Below, one piece after another: positions 35,702-46,972 of a stretch of DNA of 64,000 nucleotides; within the stretch, counting starts at the first letter, position 1; the number at the start of each line of letters is the position of its first letter. The position numbers were made by a program, and so were the translations under genes. Origin of the DNA: Schizophyllum amplum (lineage: Eukaryota > Basidiomycota > Agaricomycetes > Agaricales > Schizophyllaceae); contig VDMD01000001.1 of assembly GCA_007026445.1 (NCBI GenBank), positions 1,798,001 through 1,862,000 on the forward strand, written 5' to 3'. A model generated the notes under the pieces. The model was not told the origin of the DNA. It ran no database searches and saw only the letters and a list, made by a program, of their open reading frames with translations.

Positions 35702-38594
35702 CTACAATCCGCCCCCACTCCCCGCATTCCGTTGCGCGAAGCTTTGCATGATATCCGCGTTGAAGCCGGGCGCCTGCCCAAACCCGGCGTTGCCGAAGTT
35801 CATCGCTCCCATCCCCCCGTTGTCCCCCATGCCACCCATCGCGCCGCCCACACCTGCACCTCCACCCATGCCGCCGCCCATTCCACCCATACTGCCGCCG
35901 CCCATAGCAGCTCCACCCATCCCTGCTCCACCCATCCCCGCTGCGCCCATACCTGCACCGCCCCCTCCCGCTCCCAACTGAGCCTGCTGCCTCTGGCGCC
36001 ACAGCGACACCTGCTGCTGCATGATGAGCTTCCGCAGCATATCTCCGCGCAGGTGCTGAGGCGCGTTCGAGAGCATTTCGCGCGTGCTCGCGGGAAGCGC
36101 GCGCACGAAATCGCCCATCTTGGCCGGGTTCTGGAGGAATTGTTGCATCGCGTTGACTTGTGCGGGGCCGATGGGCGGGCCCGTAACGTTGCCTCCCATC
36201 GCACCTGCACCGCCCGTAGGACCAGCGCCGCCCATAGCACCAGCAGCACCCATCGCCCCGCTGGGACCCATACCGCCACCCATACCACCACCCGCACCCA
36301 TGCCAGCCCCCGGACCCATACCACCGGCGCCTATATTGCCAGTCGCATTCTTGGCAGCGATTGTCTGTTGCATCATCTTCATCAGATTCGCCGCCTGCTG
36401 CGGCGTGGGCAGTTCCGGCATGCCCTTGTCGACAAAGAACGCGCCCGCGAGACCGACCCCGCCGCCTGGCCCATTGGCCGAACCGAAGGGAAAGAAAAGC
36501 GCCGTGGGCCCGTGCGTGCCATCGCGTCGTGGGAAGGAGCAGATGGTGTACTTAGGCTGGTAGGTCAGTCAGGGAAGATGGTGACGATGAGAGTGGGAGT
36601 GATGGCCAACGTTGATAGCATGAGTACAGTATCACTCACCAGGCTTCCCCTGGACATAAATTCGGCCATCTTCCTCACGCCTTCCGGATCGCCCTGCCCG
36701 GGCATCCCGTGGAAGTGGATGATCGCTGGGCGATGCTGCTTAGCCCACATCGTGAGCGCTGGCATTGGGAGGGTCTGTTCCCTAGTGTACGTGAGGCGCA
36801 ACTCCGCGGGCCAGGGAGGCGGGTTACTGAGAGGTTACATTAGCAAACTTATATCAATCGTATAAACATGATGGCGCAGTTCCCTGAAGCGTCGTGAAGC
36901 GAGACATTTTACGTGACCAACAGGCACGTGGTCGATGGTCACGCGTGTCTGCGCTCTCAACAAACACCGAATTCTCACTCACCCGACATCAGTGCCCTCC
37001 CCGGCCGTCGCAATCGCCATTGTGCGAATCTCCTTCATGGGCATACCCGGCGGAAGCTGCAGCACGAGCGGGCCACGCCATACCGCCCGCGCCTGTCCTT
37101 GCCCTGACTGGTTCGTCGACATGGTAGGCCCCTGCTGACCACCCTGTGCGTGCGAAGGTCCAGCCTGAGGAGGCTGTCCGATCCCAAGTTGCGCCTGAGT
37201 ATTCGGCTTCGTGAGCGGCGGCGGCAACATATGTCCAGGTCCATTTGCGAACGCCTTTGTGAGCTGGTTGATGCTCGCCGGGGATGGATTCGGGATCTGC
37301 CCTTGTTGTGGATGCTGCCCTTGTTGCGGAGGCTGCCCTTGTTGCGGCGGTTGACCTTGCCCCTGCGCTCCCTGCCCCGCAGCGTTCTTCCGGACCCAGG
37401 TCGTAATCGCTAGCTGCTTGATCTTGACCGCCAGGGTCTTCTTCGTCTCCCAGTCCCTCGCGAGGCGTTGGCGTATTTGTGGGTCCGGGGTCGCTTCTAC
37501 CTGCCTCCGCAGCTCATTACACTCCTGGTCGAGAGACTGCAGTTTGGTGGCGAGGGCGGGGTCGGCAGCGAGCGCGGCGCGGAGGAGGTGCGTTAGCTGC
37601 TGGGGGCTGAAATTGGAGAGGGCATTGGGCACGCGGGAGATTTGGGTGGCGAGTTGCTGGGCGGAGGGACCGGCGGCTGATGTTGGATTGGTGGGAGCCG
37701 GTGTGGAGTTTGAGAGAGAAGATGTGAGGTTGGCGGTACGAGTGGGGTTGGGTGGAGAGGTGGACATAGGGATTGGATCTGGGGGAGGGGGTGTGGGGAC
37801 GGAGGAGAGGCGGGCACGCTTTGCGACGTCGGACAGAGCGGGTTCCGCAGGACGTTTGGCAGAGGGAGTGGGTGTAGGAGCGAGTGCAGGAGTCCTAGAT
37901 GTTGTGGGGTCCGGGGCAGTAAGTCCCGCGATGAGGATGGTATAAGCAGGGCCATGGGGAAACCAGGGCTTGATGCAGTCGCTGGCAACCTATGGTGCAT
38001 AAGTACGGGGACAAGTAGCGAATACACACTGACCTGCTCCCTAAAGCTAGTGATATAACTTAGGTTGTGGCTGTGGGGCTGGATGATGGAGTAGTGTATG
38101 TCGCGGTCACGGAACGCCTTTGGTAGTGCTGGCCAGCTCATGTCGTCGAGTTCTGGGTGCTCGTTGACGGTGGGATGGTCTGCCTCGTTTGATCCTGCTC
38201 CTGCAATATGGAGGACATGATTGAAGGTGGGCCGTGCAGCGGTGCGGGCCAAGATGTCGAACATCTCGATTGCTGCGACGATGCCGTCGAGGGCGGCCAT
38301 GCCGCTCTTGCCTGTAGCGGCGGGGCGGTAGTTAGAGAGAGGTCCTGAGCTGTGTGCTTCTTCGAGACCGTGGAGGACGACCTGAAGGTCTGCGAAGAAC
38401 CGACTGAGGAGGAGTGGCGCGTCGGAGGCGCCGTAGATGACGACGCCGATGCGGATGTTGTTGAGCGGCTTGCTGTCGTAGATGCGCTTGATTATGGGCA
38501 TGACAAAACTCATGATATCCGGCCATACTCGCGCGACGGGCGCGGACGCCTCGACGAGGAGCACAATGCCGCTGATGTCGCCAGACTGTGACAT
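35702..38594 (-). CDS. MED25: Mediator subunit 25-like protein (vWA domain)
   Basis: The first 190 residues (MSQSGDISGIVLLVEASAPV at 38594) form a von Willebrand A fold: the IVLLVEAS strand, IRIGVVIYGASD, AALDGIVAAIEMFDILA and HVLHIAGAGSNE. The metal-binding D-x-S-x-S is degenerate (V-E-A-S-A), as in Med25. An intron near 37990-38035 follows. A long Pro/Ser linker and a helical region (LRAALAADPALATKLQSL) come next, then a Q/G/P-rich tract with repeated QPPQQG units. A beta-barrel-like segment follows (RAVWRGPLVLQLPPGMP..., later LRLTYTREQTLPMPALTMWA), split by introns at about 36815-36980 and 36560-36645. The last 240 residues are extremely Gly/Met/Ala-rich. Med25 links activators to the Mediator complex in the nucleus. 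About 850 aa; the fungal assignment rests on architecture. Confidence 0.75.
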
Positions 38595-38898
38595 CGCATG
38601 AGAGTCGAGACAAGGGCGCGTTTGTTCCCACGCTCAGCATCTTTCTTTCTTCTGCATCTCATGTTATCGTTCGCAGTGACAAGTCATCCTCTCAATATTG
38701 CTGGCGCGATCGCACTTGAAACGACGCGCATCAACACGTCGTGACGGGGCCGCTCGACGCGCGAGCCGCGGCCGCGTCACCTCTTGCCGCGCCGATTCGG
38801 AGACAGCGTCGAGTTGTCAGTGTATATGATCACCGCAATGACATTCAGTTGGTCTTCATCCAAGTTTTCTTCACTCTCGAAGCCCACTTTCAATCGCC
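38595..38898. promoter_or_regulatory. Divergent promoter region, MED25 / epimerase-like gene
   Basis: About 300 bp separate the two start codons, so both promoters lie here. No TATA box or repeat was seen; the right half is CT-rich. Confidence 0.4.
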
Positions 38899-39785
38899 AT
38901 GCACGTTATCCTCACCGGCGGCACAGGCACCATCGGCCTCCCCGTCCTCCACCGCTGCCTTTCCACCCCCGATATCACTCGCCTGTCTGTACTCTCTCGC
39001 CGTCCGTTCGAGCTGCCAACTGGGCCTACTACAAACGTCAGCGATCCCGCCTACGACACAAGCAAGGCGGAGATCATCGTGCACACCGACTACACCAGCT
39101 ACCCCGCCGAACTCCTGGACCGCCTGCGCGGCGCACAGGCAGTCATCTGGGCCCAGGGCGTCAGTCAGAGCGAGGTGCCAAAGGAGTACGTATCCTATGC
39201 TCTGTCTACCGCCCACCGCTGACAGCCATGCCTCTTAGCGTTTACACGCAGATCACATACGACGCCCCTCTCGCAGCTGCCAAGGCGTTCTCGTCCCTCC
39301 CCTCCTCGCCCCCCTTCACATTCGTTTACGTGTCGGCAGCGGGCGCGGACCCGACGGAGAAGACCTGGGCGCTGTTCGGCAAGGTCAAGGGCAGGGCAGA
39401 ACGCGAACTGCTGACGCTCGCGGATACTCTGAAGGCCGACGCGCCCGCCGCCTCCTCCCCTTTACTCCGCGCTTTCAATGTTCGCCCCACAGGCGTCATG
39501 CCCGGCCGCCTCTACCCGGAAGCGGAACGCGAGCGCCCGTGGTCGTACCGCTACATAATCCCTCTGTTGATGCCTCCCATGCGGTTTCTCGCGCCGAGCA
39601 TGCTGAGCCCGACAGATGAGATCGCCACTGTGTTGGTGGACTTGGCGCTAGGCAAGTTCCCGGATGAGTTCAAGGTGAACGAGGATGGTGGCAGATTGAA
39701 GGGAGAGGGGATAGAGGGCGGACGGACGATAGTGGCTAGCGCGATGAGGCGGTGGGCTGCGCTAAGGGGTGTGGTCGGGGCTTGA
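38899..39785 (+). CDS. NAD(P)-binding Rossmann protein, epimerase-like
   Basis: Exons 38899..39185 and 39239..39785 (53-bp intron) give 277 aa. The N-terminus MHVILTGGTGTIGLPVLHRC is a textbook G-G-T-G-x-I-G dinucleotide-binding loop. LSVLSRRPF follows with the Arg pair expected for NADP(H) preference, then AQAVIWAQGVSQSE. The second exon has FTFVYVSAAGADPTEKTW, where V-S-A-A-G-A-D takes the place of the Ser/Tyr/Lys active site of classical enzymes, so catalysis may be lost or changed. FNVRPTGVMPGRLYPEA and MLSPTDEIATVLVDLALG match the C-terminal part of fungal nucleoside-diphosphate-sugar-epimerase-like proteins (Oxr/Fmp52/HTATIP2 group). Probably cytosolic or mitochondrial surface. Substrate unknown. 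Confidence 0.85.
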
Positions 39786-40599
39786 TGCTGGCGGTGCGTC
39801 GACGCTGTTCAACGGACAGCGTTTGTTCCAGTGGCGAATGCATAAGTATAGAGGATACACCTGGGAGCATCCCTATGAATACTGGATAGAAGGCGATGGG
39901 TTCCCATGATCGACTGGAAAAACGTGCATTGGTGTCTAACTTATTGGTGTGGTGGTGGTGGTGGTATTACCCGAGCGGTCCCTTAAGGAACTAACGGGGT
40001 GCCCGTACTACACAAAGTGCGCTACCAATGTGCTACGGAGCCAAACGACCTACAGAATCATCCTTGCGGCTACCCCATCCCCCGTCGTGGGTCGCGTCCA
40101 GATCTCTCCCATATGCCGTGCAGTCACTTCATTGAACTGACCAGCCTGCTCTCCACTGCCAACCATCCATCCCCCGAGCCCCCAATCATGTGTGATCCTC
40201 GCCAGCTCCGCCCCGTTCCAGCGCTCATGCTGATGGCTCACCACACCGTCACAAACCAGGTGCCTACTCCTCCAGCATCTCGAGTTGTTTGTCAGCCTCA
40301 ACGCTCGGGGAAAAGCGAGAAAAAACCCCAGCGTGTGACTCGCCCCGGGCTGGAGTGTGGTTGCTGCACCATGATGTAGCAACGGCGGGTGACTGTTTGC
40401 AGGCGAGCGTGCCTTGGTAGCCATACCATTGTATATAGGAAAGGTCCATGGACAGGCATATTTCGAAGGAGATGCACGGAGATCGAATCTGATCGATGAG
40501 CCTCGAGGGATGCGGGGCATGAAGACCTTGCTGACATCGCTGAAGAGCTGTCGTACGCATTTTGTTTGTTTAAATGTCATTGAGTGCATCAAAGTGCTC
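39786..40599. other. Intergenic
   Basis: About 800 bases with a short GGT microsatellite (39950-39965). The minus ORF 40050-40592 is 180 codons long but has no motif. A tRNA-like A-box stretch at 39968-40050 lacks a B box. Confidence 0.4.
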
Positions 40600-42279
40600 T
40601 AGGTTGATTTGGTGTTGTGGTCCCGGTCGAGGGCGAGCGACGCGCGGCGCTGCCGCCACCGCTAAGTCACCAGATAAATGGGCACAGGCCAGCGTCCTAT
40701 ACCGACAAGACCCGCAGGGTCATGCTATCGTCCGTGCCACCGTGCGAAGCTGTCGTCCGCGAGAGGCCACTGGCTGTCGTCCGCACGCGCGACAGATGCA
40801 GCTCCCGGGCGTCGCTGGGAGTTGAATGCTCGCGACGACCGTGATGATGTGGGTAGCGCCCGCTGAGCAAGGACGGTGGATCCGTCTGCTGGGGTCGTCG
40901 ACGAGACATGTGACGATGAGGGGACTGAGCACGTAGCCTGCGGAATACCTCTGCACCTGTGCACGACGCTGATGTCCCCGATGAGCTTGGATCCAGCATG
41001 AGCGTCGCGCGCTGTCCTGCCACCCGTCTGCGCAAACATCGGCAAGCGGGGCAGGTGGCCTGGCCGTGTAGGCGGCGAGTGGGCGACAGACTCGATCCAC
41101 AACCGTCGATCTACCAGCCACGACGCCTTGACTGTGGTGGCGATGGGCATGACACTCAGCTGGATCGCAGCGAACGGCTCAATCCGTACATGGCGGGTCC
41201 CCGGGCGACGGCAGATTTGCGTGAGTGCGTCGAAGGCGACAACGGTCTCCCTCTTGACCCGCCTGCCTGTCCGGACGTGCGGGATCTCAAGCTGCTTGAG
41301 GTCCAGCGCTCCCCGGCTGCCCATCATCGGCCCGCGCATCGTGGAGTTGCCAGCTCGCCCGCGTTAACAGGGTCGCACCACGAGCGCGGCTCCCCATCAT
41401 CGCTGAGACGGCCGCGACGGCTGTGATCGCGAAGGTTGTGAAGGGGGTGTGCTGGGCGTGCACGAGACGGTGCTGACCGAGCATGGGCATCGAGCTCGAT
41501 GCCTTGAAGTGTGTGGTGATGATCTGGGGGAGGCGGGGCAGTGGCGAAGGTCTTTGGCGTTGGAAGACGTAGTTGGGCACGAATCTGACGCAGAGACGCC
41601 GCCGCAGATACGGTCACGGTCGTCGATTGCCACGGCACTGAGATGGGGCGCGCTGAGTCTGAGGTGAGACCTCAGACCACGAATTCCATCTGGATCTGCG
41701 TATGGTGCATGAGGCCGGGCTTCCCGTGCATGGTCAATGCGATCGATGAGGAATGTCAGCTTAAAGTTGTAGGCAAAGCGGGCTACGCAGCTGCGAACGA
41801 GAATGACCATGGGGCCTGCTCAATCAGGCCGTCGCTTGTAGCAAGAGCGAGCAGCACGGCTAGCGGCTATGCGCTGCGATGGTACCCTAGCGCTCGGTAT
41901 GTGTTCGAGGAGGTGATGATGGAGCGTACGCGCCACGTTTTGGCGTCGCGCCCATCCCATCGTCGCCGTGGACATCTGCGCTGTGCGCTGTCTGTGTCAT
42001 CCTCATGTAGGTAGTGTACTTGGGAAGACGGATACTGGGTGCGAGAAGTGGGGCAGCGACATCGCCGGATCGCGTGCGGACGTCGGCCCTCGCCGTCCAC
42101 TGCGACGTCGCCGCTCCGATCACCCTCTCTTCCCGCGTGCAGTCCCTCAAGGCATCATGCAGGTTGCTCTGCTCGCATCTGAGCGACATTTCACTCTTTT
42201 CGTGCGTTTCTGCAGGCGATTTAGCGATATCGAAAATTTCCGACCGCTTTGATCATGGTGGTTTGAACTAGTGTGTAAG
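40600..42279. other. GC-rich block with overlapping open frames, possible decayed gene
   Basis: A markedly GC-rich 1.65-kb block directly left of a transposon. On the minus strand, frames 41397-41810, 41324-41638, 41287-41580 and 40725-41339 (204 aa) overlap and are all open, with Arg/Pro/Ala/His-rich products. Frequent CpG keeps stop codons rare, so length alone is weak evidence. One hydrophobic run (HTPFTTFAITAVAAVSAMMG) occurs near 41400-41460. I could not find a splice path giving a plausible domain. It may be a decayed or fast-evolving gene, or noncoding. Confidence 0.3.
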
Positions 42280-42281
42280 TA

Positions 42282-43625
42282 CTATGCCTCACCGGGTCTT
42301 TCACAATTCTTACCCGAATTTTGAAACACCCGGGAAACCCCCTTCAAGCGTAGTCTGGGACGCGTAACGGTTAGAATATGACGCGACTTATCGTGGGAAC
42401 AAAAGTGTCAGAATTTGCTGACGGCAATCACCGAACTGGACCCACCTGGTCCAACATGCTCGCGACGCCTTCATTCAGCGTGTCTTTGTGCATCACTGCG
42501 TTGTCCACGCTGATTCTTTACATCTTATGTTATCTACTCCTTCAAAAGAGGCCTCAAATTGCACTCAGGCGATCCCAGTTTACATATTATGCAGGTTTTT
42601 GAGGGTTGCTGCCTCGAAATGACAAAGGACTGCCCGCACACCCACAGCGTCGACAGAGGTTGCGTGTCCAATTACTCGATCGGACTCTGCCTTGGGAGAC
42701 TAAGGTTGCGTAGAGCTCGCGCACATGCCAGACCCGCCGTGTTGCTCTCGAAAATTTTGCTGAGAACGGGGCTGATCCCCTTCATCGTGGATTACGCACT
42801 CGTTGTCGTTCGTATTGTGCCACCTAAGTCCCGATCCTGCACGCGGACCACGTAGTCATGTAAGCCGGCGTGCAAAAGTGCATCGTCCCCAAAGGCGTCG
42901 CCGTTTTCATCATGCGTCAGGACTGTGGCTTCGTCAATATTCTGCAGCGAGATTAAAGCCAGTGCTCTCATCCGACGTTGGGCTTCCGCGGGCACTCGCA
43001 GTTCACATGGAATTATCGGGGACGTTTACATAGACAAAGAGGGATCTATAAGCTTCACCGAGTGACAGAGGGGCCGTAGACAATGTGCTAGACAACCGAA
43101 GGGCTTGCGCAGGCAGCGCCGCTGAGCAATACATTTCAAATTTGTGGCCGGATTAGGAAGGCGCCGGATTGCTGGGCCTGTTTCGGTGATTGCCGGGGTC
43201 GAATCCTGACGTTTTGGTTCCCACGATAAATCGCGTCATGTTCTAACCGTTGTCCCCCGTCAATCTGTGAGAAGAGTCTGACTTGTGAGACTACTTCAAG
43301 CGGTCGAAATTCGTCCGGGAAAAAAAGTAGGTGGGTTTTTCGACTGAACACTATCTAATGGTGGTACTTTCAAGGCCACGAAGTGAAGGAGTTGTGAGGG
43401 TAAGCGCGACAGACGAATTGATGTCATCAAAAGCCCATCAGGGTGTCCCCTCCCGCTTGTCGTACCTTCCACACCTCTCTTCCTCATGAGAGTAGCACCG
43501 TTGGATAGACAAAGGTTGAAAACATGGCCTGGATTTTTTTCCGAAAGAAAAACGGTCAAAGTAGAGGGGTTTCCCGGGTGTTTCAAAATTCGGGTAAGAA
43601 TTTTGAAAGACCCGGTGAGGCATAG
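42282..43625. mobile_element. DNA transposon, 60-bp TIRs, TA target duplication, non-autonomous
   Basis: CTATGCCTCACCGGG starts a 60-bp repeat at 42282-42341 that recurs inverted at 43566-43625 with a single mismatch. Both ends are flanked by TA (42280-81, 43626-27), as for Tc1/mariner-type integration. A second inverted pair lies inside: CGGTTAGAA...GCGACTTATCGTGGGAAC at about 42365-42450 and its diverged inverted copy at about 43170-43252. The second pair is 24 bp from the left TIR but over 300 bp from the right one. The core (42450-43170) has only short ORFs (42559-42855 plus, 42792-42995 minus) and no DDE motif I can identify. The element ends about 350 bp upstream of the bli-3-like start. 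Confidence 0.85.
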
Positions 43626-43895
43626 TATTGCCGCCGCAAAAGCACCATCGCCTTCCTAATTCGGCACAATAGCCGTTGTTATACACAGCCACCCTCTGCT
43701 TTGCTATGTTTTCCTCTTCAACTTCATCCCTCTCAAGTTATGCCCTGCTATGCCGCGGCCCCTCGCCGTTGGCGTGCGGTCATGTGTTGGAGGACATCTA
43801 CTTACTGACATTGAAGTTACTGGGTGCTCGCCGCGTCGCATACGCACCACCGACGTCACTGGCGCTCCGTGCGCGTAATGTCGCCCGTCGACGGC

Positions 43896-43902
43896 TATAT
43901 AA
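43896..43902 (+). promoter_or_regulatory. TATA box of the bli-3-like gene
   Basis: GCTATATAAGC about 75 bp upstream of the start codon, followed by a CT-rich initiator region; a strong, typical fungal core promoter. Confidence 0.7.
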
Positions 43903-43974
43903 GCTCTGCGAAGTCTGCTTCCTTCCTCACATTCTCCTCTTCCCGACTGAATCATCACTTGCAATTCATACACC

Positions 43975-44740
43975 ATGACGAACTCCACCCTTGACCCATA
44001 CGTCGCCAAGGCGCAGAACGACGACCTCACGCCACAGGAGAAGATCGACGGTGTGTACTCGCCGTCGCGCTTTCGTATGCGTGTATGCTCATATTCTTCT
44101 AGGCGTCAAGAAGATTATCCAGGAGACCAAGTTCGCCATGCTCACCACACATTCGTCGGACGGTCATCTCTACTCGCGTGCCATGGTCCCCGCGTCGCCT
44201 TATGACCACAACCAGCTCACTCTGGTCTTCATCGCCAACAATGTCTCGCCGAAATTCGACGAGATCAAGAACGACTCAAACGTCAACGTCAGGTGCGTCT
44301 TCGTCTCATCCAGCCTCGATACATTTGAGCTCACACTAATCCCTTCCTAGCTTCGCACATTCCAACACGGACTGGGCATCCTTTTCCGGCCAGGCAAAGG
44401 TCAGCCAGGATCCCGAGCTCATCAAGAAGCACTGGTCCTCCGTCGACAAGGCGTGGTTCGGTGACCTCAAGGACGGCATCCACAAAGGCAACGAATCTGA
44501 CCCGCGAATCTCCATCATCGAGGTCGTGCCGGACGAGATCCGATACTGGACAGTCACGAAGAACGCGGCGGCGCGCGCCGCGGACATGGCTGCGGGCGCG
44601 CTGACTGGCAACACATCGGCGCCGGGCGAGCTAAGGACTATCACGAAAGCAGAGGTATGTGCCGCGACCTTGAGCACCGATGAGTAACACGCTGACGATG
44701 GCTGCAGATCCAGCTCACGCAGGGTTTGACGGGCAAGTAG
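43975..44740 (+). CDS. Bli-3-like flavin-binding (PNPOx-fold) protein
   Basis: Exons 43975..44050, 44103..44292, 44351..44654 and 44708..44740 join in phase to 200 aa. The split-barrel core begins VKKIIQETKFAMLTTHSSDG, followed by LYSRAMVP, and then NTDWASFSGQAKVSQDPELI with the W-x-S-x-x-G-x-A motif. IKKHWSSVDKAWFGDLKDG and ISIIEVVPDEIRYWT follow. These are the family hallmarks of the general-stress-protein-26 group in the pyridoxamine-phosphate-oxidase-like superfamily, which bind FMN or FAD. The Neurospora relative bli-3 is light-induced. Here the strong TATA promoter agrees with inducible or high expression, but light control is only inferred. The C-terminus (TQGLTGK) is a short helix. 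Its 3' flank contains the 6.84-kb mobile element. Confidence 0.9.
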
Positions 44741-45000
44741 ACCAGATGAGAAACAGCCTGAGCAAACAATCAAATTTGTAGTATCGTGCACTGTATCCAT
44801 AGTCCAATCCATTGTCCGTGTCCCGTCCGTGTGGGATTTCGGGAGCTTCCCATCTGGAAAGGTTGCCTGAGCGCTGTCGATACGACGGGAGGGTATGAAT
44901 CATGTCGATCCGTTGTGAATGGGTCGCAGTAACCTCCAGTCGCGCATGCTACTGGGGGTGGGCATGCGCGGTTCCACATCCGGCTTATTTGGTCGTGTTG

Positions 45001-46105
45001 ACGCCCCCGCCAAATCAACATTATGTTTGGGTAGGCGCAACGCAGGCATATGATCGGTGCCATCAAAAACGTCCTCTTTGGGAACGCAGGCTTGCGACGA
45101 GCCCGCGACGGGATTTCCCATTTTCTATTCGCGTAGAGCCGATAACGAACCAGATGAAAGCATGGATGGGTAGAGGGAGACATTACGCAGTGGACGTTCG
45201 GGCTCGAATTTTGCATTTCGACTTTGTCCTCGATATACGGCCAGAAAGTCATGTTATAGGGCAGAAATTGAAGATTCGAGCCCGAACGTCCACTGCGGGC
45301 ATGCTCACAGTGTATAACGCACTTTGTTTCAAGACATTTGATGGTGTATGTCGAATAGAAAGGTGGAAATACTGGCGACGCCAAAATGGCCCATCTCGGG
45401 CGCGTCGGTCACGTGGTCGAGTGCAGGAGTTCGTACTTTCGCGCTGTGTGCCTCCCCCTCCCTCCTCTGGCAATACCATCACTGCGTTGGACCATGCAGA
45501 CCATGCAGACAACCTACAACCGGCGAAAAATTGCACTTAGCATTGTTTAATCTGCAGCTGTGGGCCTGAGATGTTAAACATATTCATTGCACTCCTGGAG
45601 CAGCGACGGAGCCGGAAAATGAGGTCAAAAAGCTACTGGGGTGTGTAGCAGCATAACTGGTCCTCCCAGGTGATGTTCCACTGGATCGCTCGCGACGGGG
45701 GGAAGTTGATTTGCTCGGTAACGGGCAGGACATAGGATGTTGATGATGTTGGACCTCGACAGTGGCGAAAGAGCGTAATTTCTGGCATAATTTTGGCACA
45801 ATAATCCTCAATACATATGAGAGGTTTGTTTGTGGACTTGCAATGGGTCATAAAGTACCAAGCGCAGTGGCAAAGGGGTCAAGAGAGGCGGCGGACAACA
45901 ATTACAGGTCAAAGCGCTAAAGCCGGCTGACTAAGCGTGCCGCGTCAAACCCGGCGCTTGCGCCTACCCACAACATTTACGATGTTCCCGCCTATCGCTC
46001 TCATTGACCGACGACGCAGCTCCCCTTTCACTTAGGTTTCTATGAGAGATCGCTTAATATTGAGCATACCTTGTATATTCCAGAATCTGAGGGCCTGTGA
46101 TCAAA
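45001..46105. other. Left arm of the 6.84-kb element, no confirmed gene
   Basis: Both strands carry open frames near 44900-45540 (212 codons plus, 204 codons minus), but they run through the TIR and through the hairpin at 45186-45297 and have no motif. A minus frame 45633-45851 (72 aa) has coding-like composition but no start context or partner exon. Treated as noncoding or decayed. Confidence 0.4.
45186..45297. repeat. Perfect 24-bp inverted repeat (hairpin) inside the element
   Basis: CGCAGTGGACGTTCGGGCTC... at 45186-45209 is exactly inverted at 45274-45297, with a 64-bp loop; symmetry continues imperfectly a few bases inward. No flanking duplication was found. It may be a miniature element or a structural signal of the host transposon. 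Confidence 0.85.
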
Positions 46106-46250
46106 TTAGACCGGAATCCGATCCCTCCCAGGACAAGCGGAGCGTCCTGGGAGGGACCGGTAAAACTCGTCATAATTTTGGCCCGAACAGCTTATGATCG
46201 AATTTGTGACACAACGTGCGCGGTCGCTCGGACCGAGGCAGATAAAATTC

Positions 46251-46260
46251 CCATATAAGG
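46251..46260. promoter_or_regulatory. CArG box (MADS-box site) in left foldback arm
   Basis: CCATATAAGG, a perfect CC(A/T)6GG site of the Mcm1/SRF type; the inverted copy is at 46963-46972. Function is unproven. Confidence 0.35.
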
Positions 46261-46962
46261 GAGCGGAATCCACGCAGGCGCGCGCCGCGCGCCGTGTCGG
46301 CGCGTCCATTGTATTCTTCCCGACTCACTCTGCCGTGAACCGTATTCTCTTGACGATCTCTTACACCCTTACTCCTCTGATGTCTATACCTCGTGGTCTT
46401 CTCACTGACTGCTGCATACACGAACAACGCAAGAGAAGCTTGATTCGCGCTCGCCGCTCGGACGCATTGATAGTGCTCTCAAGTTCCCTTTGACTTTACA
46501 TCTTTCGCCTACGCTCTCGGCCCTTGATCTCGGAGACTCGTAGCTCGTAAATCATGTTATAAGTACCAAACTGGACTTTGGTCCTTGAGTGGATCGAGGC
46601 AGCAGGGGAGATGGGGCTGGGCTATGGATTCGTCGTTCCGTGGCGTTGACTCTTGGGTAGTAGTTGTCGCAGGGGAGCACGCACGAGAACCTCTTACTGA
46701 GTCAATTTAATACGACTTGTCGTCGCGCTCGCAGGGGCGTGCGGTTGCGCTGTAGGGGCGTTTCGAATCATCACATCAGCTCAGGGAGCTCTGCTGCATG
46801 ATATGGTCTTGGTATACTTAATTGACAAGTATATATGAGTGAGAAGGGAGTCTCAAGGGGGGGAGCTAAGTGGGTTCGGTGTCGAGAGAGGACGGCAGAA
46901 AGTAAGAGATACAATGGACGCGCCGACGCGGCGCGCGGCCCGCGCCTGCGCGGATTCCGCTC

Positions 46963-46972
46963 CCTTATATGG
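46963..46972. promoter_or_regulatory. CArG box in right foldback arm
   Basis: CCTTATATGG, the inverted partner of the site at 46251-46260. It could also serve as a TATA-like promoter element for transcription through the arm. Function unproven. Confidence 0.35.

Noticed and set aside
35732..36865. 377-codon plus ORF, His/Thr/Arg-rich
   Set aside because: Antisense shadow of the Gly/Met-rich MED25 tail.
39968..40050. tRNA-like sequence: CCGAGCGGTC...AAGG on the plus strand and TAGCACATTGGTAGCGC on the minus strand
   Set aside because: Only A-box-like segments match; there is no B box (GGTTCRANNC) at the right distance and no paired acceptor stem on either strand.
40050..40592. 180-codon minus ORF
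   Set aside because: No recognisable motif, no promoter and no splice partners; possible but unsupported.
44902..45540. 212-codon plus ORF at the left end of the 6.84-kb element, with an antiparallel 204-codon ORF
   Set aside because: It begins outside the element, crosses the TIR and a perfect hairpin, and has no motif; antiparallel openness reflects composition.
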